From Pusillimonas sp. T7-7 (GTDB lineage: Bacteria; Pseudomonadota; Gammaproteobacteria; Burkholderiales; Burkholderiaceae_B): a DNA stretch of 64,000 nt. Each line of letters starts with the position of its first letter. The stretch's first letter is position 1. Shown here in pieces: positions 15,739-22,769 of this stretch. The stretch spans positions 372,001 to 436,000 of the forward strand of contig NC_015458.1 of the NCBI RefSeq assembly GCF_000209655.1. Reading direction: 5' to 3'. The notes under the pieces are model-generated. The model saw only the letters and a program-made list of their open reading frames with translations, searched no databases and had not been told where the DNA came from. Both the position numbers and the translations under genes were made by a program.

Positions 15739-17466
15739 CTACGCATCCTCAATGTCCATGGGGTTAGGCATAATGCGCGGGGAGATAATGATGACTAAAA
15801 CCTTACGCGCCTTCTCACGCACGCCGCCGCCAGTGGGTATCCAGGTTGAGGTGCCCCCAATACCTTGTTTGGTGGAAGTCTCGCTGGCTTCCTGAAAGTC
15901 CGAGATGACCAGCGTTTGACCCGACCGCATGCCTACGCGCTGCAGGAATACCTGCCGGTCGACTGACGCAATGAACACAGGCTTGTCCGGATCTCCTGGA
16001 ACTTGCTGGATGACAGCGGGCGGACTCATATTCAACGAGAACTGCAACGTCAGGTTCTGACCGTGGATGTCGGGCAAGATGTCCATGGCGAAACCTGTCA
16101 CCACAGAGCACATTTGAATCGATTCCGTCGAACCTACCTGGGCGGTATTGGTTTGACTTCTACCGCAAACATATTGCTCTTCATTGGTCAGGTGGATCGG
16201 CGTGGGTTGCAAGTGCTGAGTGGTGACGCCTCGTTGGCGCATGATTGACACCGCACCTTGTTTAGACAATGCACTCAGTATCGCTTGGGTGCCGGCGAAC
16301 TGTCCGGCTCGACCGGTTGCTGTATCTAGGATTCCAAATCCAACGCTCGATGCGCCTTCCAATGGCGACAGCGCATTCATGAGCCCGGCGCCATAATTGC
16401 CTGACGCTGATTGCCATACGAGATTCCAGTTGATGCCTAGGCTATCCGAGTCGGTTAATGTGACTGAAGCGACCGTGACATAGAGCATGGCCTGCCGACT
16501 CATTCGTTCATTGATCTTGTCGATGTACTGAGCGATCCGGTCGAGCACATCGGGCGTATCGGTTACCGTCAATGTGCCAATGGACGGTGATAGAGCTTGT
16601 TGGCCCACGCCTGGAGTGAGCATTGCCTCAATCGACTTTTGTACATCCGCACTGAAACGCGACTTGATGCTCAGTACCGTCTTTTGTGCTGATTCGTTGG
16701 TGGCTTCATTTGAGCTTGCGCCGACGCCGCCATTCGAAGACCCAGTCGTGAGCGTTGCGCCGCTACTGACATTGCTCTCGTAATCGAGTTCTGAAGATAG
16801 TGCGATCCGAAAGGTTCTCGTATCCAAATAATGGATGACAATCCCATCGGAACGATACGACCAAGACACACCTAGCTGGGAAGTGACCACATCGAGCAGC
16901 CCAGACAACGGCTTGCCTACCCATCGGATGGGTTGAATCTGCTTTTCTCCGCTAGTCGAGTATGCGAAGTTACGCGCGTTGGGTGCGAGGGAGGGTGCCG
17001 CTGGCCGCGGTATACCAAGCCCAGGAACCAGAGGTGAGGAGCCAGCGGCGGGAGTCACAGAAGCATTGACCGTCCCGCCGGCGATTGCCGCCCAAGCATC
17101 TTGGCTAACGCGTACTGGCAATCGGCAGTCGGCTGTGATGATCTGCGCGAAGTCGGACAGCGTGAGCGGCGCGTCGGCGATCAGGGTGATTCGACAATCA
17201 CGTGCGGCCGGCAATTTGAGTGAACGCTTGGATTTCTCAGTGTCAATCTTCCGTGTCGAGATCCATGGCTCATCAATGACCTGGATCGGTGCTCTGCCTT
17301 CACGTTGTGCCGCAGCTTGCTCCACTGCAATTCGAAAAGCTTCCTCAGCCACTTCAGGGGCTTTATCAATCCGTTCATAGGAGGCGCAACCCACCAGGAC
17401 GGTAATTCCCACGACAACAGCAAGATTTCTACCAAGCGTAAATGCTCGATCCAATTTAACGTTCAT
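15739..17466 (-). CDS. pilN: PilN-type outer-membrane secretin lipoprotein
   Basis: The 575-residue protein begins with a lipoprotein signal (lipobox near VLVGC, Cys at about residue 27). It continues with N-domains (ADAPLTLSDFAQIITADCRLPVRVS), a Gly/Ser/Asn-rich loop (GSSNGGVGASSNEATNES) and the C-terminal secretin domain. Conserved stretches include GVTTQHLQPTPIHLTNEEQYV, VVTGFAMDILPDIHG and QVFLQRVGMRSGQTLVISDF. It forms the outer-membrane ring through which the pilus exits. The ATG overlaps the pilL stop (ATGA) with AAGGA ten bases upstream. Confidence 0.95.
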   Translation of the reverse strand: MNVKLDRAFTLGRNLAVVVGITVLVGCASYERIDKAPEVAEEAFRIAVEQAAAQREGRAPIQVIDEPWISTRKIDTEKSKRSLKLPAARDCRITLIADAPLTLSDFAQIITADCRLPVRVSQDAWAAIAGGTVNASVTPAAGSSPLVPGLGIPRPAAPSLAPNARNFAYSTSGEKQIQPIRWVGKPLSGLLDVVTSQLGVSWSYRSDGIVIHYLDTRTFRIALSSELDYESNVSSGATLTTGSSNGGVGASSNEATNESAQKTVLSIKSRFSADVQKSIEAMLTPGVGQQALSPSIGTLTVTDTPDVLDRIAQYIDKINERMSRQAMLYVTVASVTLTDSDSLGINWNLVWQSASGNYGAGLMNALSPLEGASSVGFGILDTATGRAGQFAGTQAILSALSKQGAVSIMRQRGVTTQHLQPTPIHLTNEEQYVCGRSQTNTAQVGSTESIQMCSVVTGFAMDILPDIHGQNLTLQFSLNMSPPAVIQQVPGDPDKPVFIASVDRQVFLQRVGMRSGQTLVISDFQEASETSTKQGIGGTSTWIPTGGGVREKARKVLVIIISPRIMPNPMDIEDA

Positions 17467-18527
17467 GAACGACAATCCTTTGGGGTTGGTACCTCGATCA
17501 CCTGGTTGGAGTAGGCCTTGGGAGCAAACTCACAACCAGCATCACGGTATGCTTTGAATAGGTAATTGGCGGCGCCCAGAAAGTCTGGGGCCTGAATGGA
17601 GAATGCTGCTTCGATAGCGAAATCGACGCTACTTTGCCACTCGATCGTCCATGATTCTTGAGCGCCCCATTCGCGTAGCACGTCACTGAGCTTCGAGTTG
17701 CGTTGAGCTGACCAAGTCTGTTCTATACCCGGCGTATCGAGTTTCGGGTCTTCCTGTTCAGTTTGGATCGGTTCAAGGTCGGTTGGGCCCACATTGGATG
17801 CCAGTTCGATAGTCGGGTTTGCTTCGTGAGTAGGCACTGGTTCACGCGCCGCCGATGGCTCATCGACAGCCTTAACTGGCATCAAGTCTGATACATGCGC
17901 TAATGGCTGCACTATATCTAGCGATATCGCCGGGGCTAGGCTTGCCAGCTCAATCGGATACGTGTCTGCTGGAATAGACGCTGGTTGCACTGAAGGAGGC
18001 GTGGGTACGATCTGAGAATCCGGAAGAGGCGCACTCGGCCACTGAAAGACGATCTTTCGCAGACCATCATTCTGTTCGATCGAATCCAGAGGTTTAAATA
18101 CTGTTGTAATGGGCCAGACCGCGATCGGCGCGGTCGTCTTGTCGACCCAATGCTCATTCGATGCGATCGACTTGTCATCGGATCTGTGCTGCATCGTGGG
18201 GCCATTGGCCAATTGCTCAACATGTGTACCCAACTCTTTATGCGCTGTAAGAGACGGTGACAGGGTATCGCCGTTTATCTGTAAGTTTGGATTGACATGG
18301 TTTATCGTTGACGCCGGTTCAAAGGCGCTATTTCGAAACTGGGACGCTGTGCTTGTTTGATGCGCGTGTACGATTTGTGGTGGGGGCCAAGGGTGAAGGT
18401 ACGGCGCTGCCTTATTGACTGACACGCGCCGGCTTTCATCTGGTTTGGGGGGCTGCTTTGGAGTGAATCCGCAGCCCGCAACTAAACAAGCTGCCACCAA
18501 TGTGGCAACCACTGTTTGCAATTGCAT
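17463..18527 (-). CDS. pilL: PilL-type lipoprotein with TcpQ-like C-terminal domain
   Basis: A 354-residue lipoprotein (lipobox CLVAGC, Cys at about residue 19). Residues 25-265 are polar, rich in Pro, Thr and Ser and probably disordered. The last 80 residues form a TcpQ/PilL C-domain, with LSDVLREWGAQESWTIEWQ, DFAIEAAFSIQAPDFLGA and YRDAGCEFAPKAYSNQVIEV. The known role of this domain is to bind and localise the secretin. It is the first gene of the pilus operon, 104 bases after the preceding small gene. Confidence 0.85.
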   Translation of the reverse strand: MQLQTVVATLVAACLVAGCGFTPKQPPKPDESRRVSVNKAAPYLHPWPPPQIVHAHQTSTASQFRNSAFEPASTINHVNPNLQINGDTLSPSLTAHKELGTHVEQLANGPTMQHRSDDKSIASNEHWVDKTTAPIAVWPITTVFKPLDSIEQNDGLRKIVFQWPSAPLPDSQIVPTPPSVQPASIPADTYPIELASLAPAISLDIVQPLAHVSDLMPVKAVDEPSAAREPVPTHEANPTIELASNVGPTDLEPIQTEQEDPKLDTPGIEQTWSAQRNSKLSDVLREWGAQESWTIEWQSSVDFAIEAAFSIQAPDFLGAANYLFKAYRDAGCEFAPKAYSNQVIEVPTPKDCRS

Positions 18528-18584
18528 TGGGATGCTCCGAGTTGACTACTCAGGTCGCGGCACAACTCGCCGGACTGGGTCATG

Positions 18585-18611
18585 CTGGATTGGCGGGATT
18601 GGCTGGGTTGG
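18585..18611. repeat. Three 9-bp repeats in the leader of pilL
   Basis: Three consecutive 9-base units, CTGGATTGG, CGGGATTGG and CTGGGTTGG on the plus strand, are followed by a degenerate fourth. They lie between pilL and the gene before it. On the transcribed strand they give a C-rich leader. No function is evident. Confidence 0.5.
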
Positions 18612-18631
18612 TTGGACGGCTTGCAAACCGC

Positions 18632-18964
18632 CTAGTACTGGCCTGTTTTATCGGAGCAAATTTTCGAGTGTGGCATGCTCTGGTGTGTCGCATTCCGATC
18701 TGTCACTCTTTGTGCCCCTGATAGGATGGTATCCAGAATCAGCAATTGAGCCATTGCGGCTATCCACCAAAGTATTGCGCTGGCACCTAGCATGACAGCA
18801 AAAAGAGGAAGCCTAATATATGGGTGCAAAGTGTCCAGGAATAACATCTCAATTAAAAGTCCAATACCGCCAACAAATACGTTCACACATCCAATAATAA
18901 AAAGAGTGCGGGCACATCGAAACTTTTGGATTGCGACGCCATAGTCAACAGCTGTCAATCTCAT
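18632..18964 (-). CDS. Small two-helix membrane protein of unknown function
   Basis: From the ATG at 18964, which has AGGA seven bases upstream, the protein has 110 residues. Two hydrophobic segments (about residues 17-40, FIIGCVNVFVGGIGLLIEMLF, and 48-78, LPLFAVMLGASAILWWIAAMAQLLIL) are followed by a polar tail. A GTG at 19006 could extend it by 14 residues and overlap the upstream gene. It lies between the ribbon-helix-helix gene and the pilus operon. I see no family resemblance; regulation or entry exclusion are guesses. Confidence 0.6.
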   Translation of the reverse strand: MRLTAVDYGVAIQKFRCARTLFIIGCVNVFVGGIGLLIEMLFLDTLHPYIRLPLFAVMLGASAILWWIAAMAQLLILDTILSGAQRVTDRNATHQSMPHSKICSDKTGQY

Positions 18965-18995
18965 TACATATCCTTCTTTGTTTTCATCGTAATAG

Positions 18996-19343
18996 TCATT
19001 GGTCACTCTCTGAAGGCATTTTCCATGGGCTGTAGCCCAGTCTCTTCAGTTCTGATTGAACTCCCCTGACAGCACCAGGTGGACAGATTCTTCTGAGCAA
19101 TAAGAGCGTTTCCAGAGACAACGATGGATTTGTTTGGTCCGGTGCGAATGGTTCAGTGTTGTCGAGCAGGGTTAAACGAAGTTGGGCGATCTGCTCGGCA
19201 ACGTAGTCATTACCCACGCTGACTAGCCGAAGCCGTACATACTCCGAGAAACTGATACCCAATTCGGCCGCTGCACGGGTGTATGCCTGATGCTCATCTT
19301 CTGAAATCCGAAGTGAGATCAGCTTTCCAAGTAAAGGTCGCAT
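18996..19343 (-). CDS. Ribbon-helix-helix protein, likely relaxosome accessory or regulator
   Basis: The first 45 residues of this 115-residue protein fit the RHH fold: a beta strand LISLRISEDE, then helices HQAYTRAAAELG and SFSEYVRLRLV. The remainder is helical and may oligomerise or contact a relaxase. Proteins of this size beside conjugation genes often act as MobC- or NikA/TraJ-like oriT-binding factors or as operon repressors. No relaxase gene is visible in the window. A 325-base non-coding segment with inverted and direct repeats lies directly upstream and would be a logical target. Confidence 0.75.
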   Translation of the reverse strand: MRPLLGKLISLRISEDEHQAYTRAAAELGISFSEYVRLRLVSVGNDYVAEQIAQLRLTLLDNTEPFAPDQTNPSLSLETLLLLRRICPPGAVRGVQSELKRLGYSPWKMPSESDQ

Positions 19344-19668
19344 TGGTCGGTTCGATAGTTATGCGTAGACGAAGGTCGTAATAGCATCGCGGCGGCCTTT
19401 GCAATACGAAGCAAAGAATTGCCCCAGCAGTCCAGTTGGAAGTTGATTCGCAACAGAGCAAGATGCCGAGTACGACGGCTCTAGCAATTTGCAGCTGTTC
19501 GTGGGTTTAGAGTGGTGTTGTCGTACATGCAAATTCGATCTGAATGTTGCTTTTACGACGATTCGAATGAGCAATAAGCGTCAGTACAGAGCACTTAATT
19601 TGTAGGCATCTAAGTAGGCATCGAATTAAGTCGCCTCTTGAAAGGATTATCAATTCTATATGTGTGGC
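19344..19668. other. Non-coding end segment of the element with nested repeats
   Basis: No convincing gene lies here. An imperfect hairpin spans 19520-19559: outer arms GTCGTA and TACGAC, inner arms GCAAATTC and GAAT-G-TTGC, five-base loop. Further right, two direct copies of GTAGGCATC (19602-19610 and 19614-19622) are enclosed by the inverted pair ACTTAATT (19593-19600) and AATTAAGT (19624-19631). The layout is compatible with oriT, integrase arm sites or an operator for the adjacent RHH protein. Confidence 0.55.
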
Positions 19669-19685
19669 TCCCTCCGTCTCCGCCA
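19669..19685 (+). other. tRNA 3'-end fragment, putative att site at the element boundary
   Basis: The 17 bases TCCCTCCGTCTCCGCCA correspond to the end of the T-arm, the 3' acceptor strand (CGTCTCC), the discriminator G and the encoded CCA of a tRNA whose 5' strand would be GGAGACG, as I recall for a betaproteobacterial serine tRNA. Upstream bases do not continue the tRNA. Integrating elements leave such a 3' copy at one junction. A plus-directed terminator follows 10 bases later, as expected after a tRNA gene. The tmRNA 3' end was considered but its acceptor sequence differs. Confidence 0.6.
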
Positions 19686-19695
19686 AGATGTGCTA

Positions 19696-19744
19696 AACCC
19701 CTTGATTTTCCAGATAATGCTGGAAACTCAAGGGGTTATTTTTT
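19696..19744 (+). terminator. Strong intrinsic terminator after the tRNA fragment
   Basis: An 18-bp stem with one mismatch (AACCCCTTGATTTTCCAG at 19696-19713 and CTGGAAACTCAAGGGGTT at 19720-19737) has a six-base loop and is followed by A and six T. The T-run is only on the plus side. It would end transcription of the tRNA that the fragment derives from, and it faces the 3' end of copA. Confidence 0.9.
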
Positions 19745-19784
19745 GGGCTCTTTCAAGGGCGATGCCGCCAGCTGAACTATTTCT

Positions 19785-22073
19785 TCAGTGCGTTGCCAGC
19801 GGTGGCTGAAAGCGCCGCAGGCGCAATGCGTTACCCAGTACGAACACGCTGGACAGCGCCATCGCACCCGCCGCGAAGATGGGCGAGAGCAGCACGCCAT
19901 AGGCGGGGTAGAGTGCACCTGCGGCTACGGGAATCAGTGCAGTGTTGTAGGCGAAGGCCCAGAACAGATTCTGGTGAATGTTTCCGATTGTGGCCTTGGA
20001 CAATGCAATGGCGTTGGGTACGCCTTGCAGATTGCCAGACATCAGGACCACGTCAGCGGATTCGACCGCCACATCGGTACCGGTGCCTATGGCCAGGCCC
20101 ACGTCAGCCTCGGCCAGTGCCGGCGCGTCATTGATACCGTCGCCCACGAAGGCAATCTGGCCGTGTGCGGCTTTGAGCCGGCGCACCGCTTCAACTTTGC
20201 CCTGGGGCAGCACTTCGGCCACCACTTCGTCGATATCGAGCTGCTTGGCGATGGCACGTGCGGTGTGCGCGTTATCACCAGTGATCATCGCTACCTTCAA
20301 GCCCAGCTCGTGCAGTGCGGCGATGGCGGCCGGCGTGCTGGGTTTGATCGGGTCTGCAACGGCAATGATGGCGGCCAGTTGGCCGTCGATGGCGGCATAC
20401 AGCGGAGACTTGCCCTCGCTGCCCAAGCGTTCGGCGGTGTCAGCGAAACCGCCAACATCCAACCCCAGGTCGCGCATGTAGCGATCGGCGCCCACTTCCA
20501 CACGCGATCCATCCACAGTGGCACACACGCCCATGCCGGTGACGGATTCGAAATCGGTCATTGTTGGCAGCGTGATGTTTTGCTCTATGGCGGCGTCGAC
20601 GATGGCACGGGCAATCGGGTGCTCCGAACTCGACTCCACCGCTGCGACTTTGGCCAGCACCTGCTTGCGGTCCAGGCCAGTGGCGATGTCCAGGTCGGTC
20701 AGCACCGGACGGCCTTCAGTCAGCGTGCCGGTTTTATCCACAGCCACAACCAGGGCGTCCTTGAGTAGTTGCAGTGCTTCACCCTTCCGGAACAGCACAC
20801 CGATTTCGGCGCCGCGGCCGGTGCCGACCATGATGGATGTGGGTGTGGCCAGGCCCATGGCGCAAGGGCAGGCGATGATGAGCACAGCCACCGCGTTGAC
20901 CAATGCAAAGGTTAGCGCCGGATCAGGGCCGAAGATCAGCCAGATCAGGAAGGTCAGGGCAGCGGCCAGCATTACCGCCGGTACGAACCACATTGTTACT
21001 TTGTCGACCACGGCCTGGATAGGCAGCTTGGAGCCTTGCGCCTGCTCGACCAGCCGGATGATCTGAGCGAGCATGGTTTGCCCGCCCACGGCGGTGGCAC
21101 GCAGTGTCAGGGCGCCTTTCTGATTGACGGTGCCGCCAACCACCGTGCTGCCGACGGACTTTTCGACAGGAATCGGCTCACCGGTAATCATCGACTCGTC
21201 AACATAACTGCGCCCGTCGGTCACTTCGCCGTCGACGGGTACTCGCTCGCCTGGGCGGACCTCGATGATGTCGCCCAGGGTCAGCTCGTTGATGGGAATG
21301 TCGGTGACCTGGCCATCACGTTTCACGTGCGCCACCTTGGCTTGCAGGCTGACCAGGCGTTTGATCGCTTCCGAAGTACGCCCTTTGGCGCGCGCTTCAA
21401 GATAGCGGCCCAACAGAACCAGTGCAACGATGACAGCGGCTGCTTCGTAATACACATTAACCGTTCCAGCAGGCAGCAGGCCGGGCGTGAAGGTTGCGAC
21501 CAGGGAATAGCCGAATGCGGCGGCCGTGCCCACGGCAACCAATGAGTTCATGTCGGGAGTCAGGCGAAACAGTAGGGGGAATCCCTTCTGATAGAAGTGC
21601 CGACCTGGAATGGCCAGTACCAGCGCGGTCAATACGAATTGCAGATACCAGCTCGTCTGTATGCCGATGGTGGCAGCCACCCACTCGTGCATGCCAGGAA
21701 TCAGGTGAGAGCCCATTTCCAGTACGAATACAGGCAGGGCCAGTGCGCTGGCCAGAATCAGCTTGCGCTTTAGTGCTGCGCGTTCAGCATCTTTCTTGTT
21801 TTCCGCCTCGTCGTCAGCCTGTGCGTCGATGTCGACGGCGCGTGCGTCGTAGCCGACCTTCTCAATGGCCGCTAGCAAGATATCGACGTCTGCCTGGCCA
21901 TGTACGGTGGCGCGCTCGGTCGCCAGGTTGACTGCAGCCTCGGTGACGCCAGGTACGGCCTTGATTGCTCGCTCGACGCGACCTACGCACGATGCGCAAG
22001 TCATGCCCCCGATGGACAGGTTGATGGTTGCTGCTGTGGTGCTGCGGGCATCACTTATATTTGGCACGCTCAT
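19785..22073 (-). CDS. copA: Copper-exporting P1B-type ATPase CopA
   Basis: With the start at 22073 the protein has 762 residues. An N-terminal heavy-metal domain carries [17 protein letters not shown] is the actuator loop; CPC lies in [16 protein letters not shown] is the phosphorylation site; [14 protein letters not shown] is the hinge. The last helices carry AYN ([13 protein letters not shown]) and MALSS, which indicate Cu(I) specificity (P1B-1). It exports Cu(I) from the cytoplasm. Starts further upstream fall inside or immediately at the CueR-type promoter, so they are rejected. It is transcribed away from the upstream regulator gene, its end facing the terminator at 19696. Confidence 0.95.
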   Translation of the reverse strand: MSVPNISDARSTTAATINLSIGGMTCASCVGRVERAIKAVPGVTEAAVNLATERATVHGQADVDILLAAIEKVGYDARAVDIDAQADDEAENKKDAERAALKRKLILASALALPVFVLEMGSHLIPGMHEWVAATIGIQTSWYLQFVLTALVLAIPGRHFYQKGFPLLFRLTPDMNSLVAVGTAAAFGYSLVATFTPGLLPAGTVNVYYEAAAVIVALVLLGRYLEARAKGRTSEAIKRLVSLQAKVAHVKRDGQVTDIPINELTLGDIIEVRPGERVPVDGEVTDGRSYVDESMITGEPIPVEKSVGSTVVGGTVNQKGALTLRATAVGGQTMLAQIIRLVEQAQGSKLPIQAVVDKVTMWFVPAVMLAAALTFLIWLIFGPDPALTFALVNAVAVLIIACPCAMGLATPTSIMVGTGRGAEIGVLFRKGEALQLLKDALVVAVDKTGTLTEGRPVLTDLDIATGLDRKQVLAKVAAVESSSEHPIARAIVDAAIEQNITLPTMTDFESVTGMGVCATVDGSRVEVGADRYMRDLGLDVGGFADTAERLGSEGKSPLYAAIDGQLAAIIAVADPIKPSTPAAIAALHELGLKVAMITGDNAHTARAIAKQLDIDEVVAEVLPQGKVEAVRRLKAAHGQIAFVGDGINDAPALAEADVGLAIGTGTDVAVESADVVLMSGNLQGVPNAIALSKATIGNIHQNLFWAFAYNTALIPVAAGALYPAYGVLLSPIFAAGAMALSSVFVLGNALRLRRFQPPLATH

Positions 22074-22107
22074 ACTCGTTCTCATGGGTTTCATTGAATA
22101 TGGACCC

Positions 22108-22138
22108 AGCTTAAGCCTTACCATGATGGGAAGGTCAA
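22108..22138 (-). promoter_or_regulatory. CueR-type promoter of copA
   Basis: On the minus strand, -35 TTGACC (22133-22138) and -10 TAAGCT (22108-22113) are separated by a 19-bp spacer, the hallmark of MerR-family promoters. The spacer holds the dyad ACCTTCCCAT...ATGGTAAGGCT, very close to the copper-type CueR operator. No cueR gene is present in the window; the nearby MerR gene is of the Cd/Pb type. Confidence 0.8.
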
Positions 22139-22206
22139 GCTTTTGTGTTCAGCACTTGTGGTTTGCAAGTACTGAACTTGGAACGGCCAGTTAAGCCATC
22201 AATCAT

Positions 22207-22617
22207 TCACGCATGGGCAGAGTGATCGGAGAGGGCGCGCAGGATTCCGCATGATGCAGTAGGTGCAGCGCTGGGGCATTGCCGGCGCAGCTCTGTTAGA
22301 TGCTGCTTCAATTGCATTAACTCTTCAACGCGTATTTCGACTGCCTGTATGTGCTCGTCCAGCAAGGCGTTCACGTCGCCGCAATCTTCCGTGGGCGTAT
22401 CGCGATATTTGAGCAAGGTGCGTACTTCACCCAGCGCCATGTCGAGCGTACGGCAGTGCCGAATGAATTTCAGGCGTTCAATGTGTTCTTCGCCGTACAG
22501 GCGATAGTTGCCTTCGCTGCGAGACGGTTCTGGTAACAAGCCTTCTTTTTCATAATACCGAATTGTTTCCACAGTGGATTCTGTGCATTTGGCAAGCTCG
22601 CCGATCTTGATAGGCAT
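22207..22617 (-). CDS. cadR: MerR-family Cd(II)/Pb(II)-responsive regulator (CadR/PbrR type)
   Basis: The 136-residue protein starts with the MerR winged helix (MPIKIGELAKCTESTVETIRYYEKEGLLP). Conserved cysteines of the CadR/PbrR metal site are seen: Cys in TEDCGDVNALLDEH (about residue 79), in RRQCPSAAP (about 114) and in TASCGIL (about 122). The protein ends His-poor (SDHSAHA), nearer PbrR than His-rich CadR. It should bend and activate the divergent cadA promoter when Cd or Pb binds. The start has GAGAGG six bases upstream. The copA gene follows on the same strand but has its own promoter. Confidence 0.9.
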   Translation of the reverse strand: MPIKIGELAKCTESTVETIRYYEKEGLLPEPSRSEGNYRLYGEEHIERLKFIRHCRTLDMALGEVRTLLKYRDTPTEDCGDVNALLDEHIQAVEIRVEELMQLKQHLTELRRQCPSAAPTASCGILRALSDHSAHA

Positions 22618-22712
22618 ATTGGCCTCTCTCGTTTAAACGTTAAAGTAACTATAGACTTTTACGATAGTGAAATCAAATCTTCCGGGCTCGCCAAACAGTG
22701 GGATGAAGATGC

Positions 22713-22743
22713 TTGACTCTGAAGTCGCTACAGGGTTTTTAAT
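22713..22743 (+). promoter_or_regulatory. MerR-type promoter/operator of cadA
   Basis: -35 TTGACT (22713-22718) and -10 TTTAAT (22738-22743) have a 19-bp spacer. The dyad ACTCTGAAG (22716-22724), TCG, CTACAGGGT (22728-22736) matches at seven of nine paired positions and resembles known zntA/cadA/pbrA operators. It sits between the divergent regulator and ATPase genes and is the obvious site for the CadR/PbrR protein. Confidence 0.88.
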
Positions 22744-22769
22744 GACTCCATTCAAAGGAGAAATCCCGT

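Noticed and set aside
19669..19685. 3' end of tmRNA (ssrA) as the att site
   Set aside because: The acceptor strand CGTCTCC-G-CCA requires a 5' GGAGACG, which fits a serine tRNA and not the usual GGGG start of tmRNA.
19788..20768. 326-codon open frame antisense to copA
   Set aside because: It overlaps conserved copA motifs and has no recognisable product.
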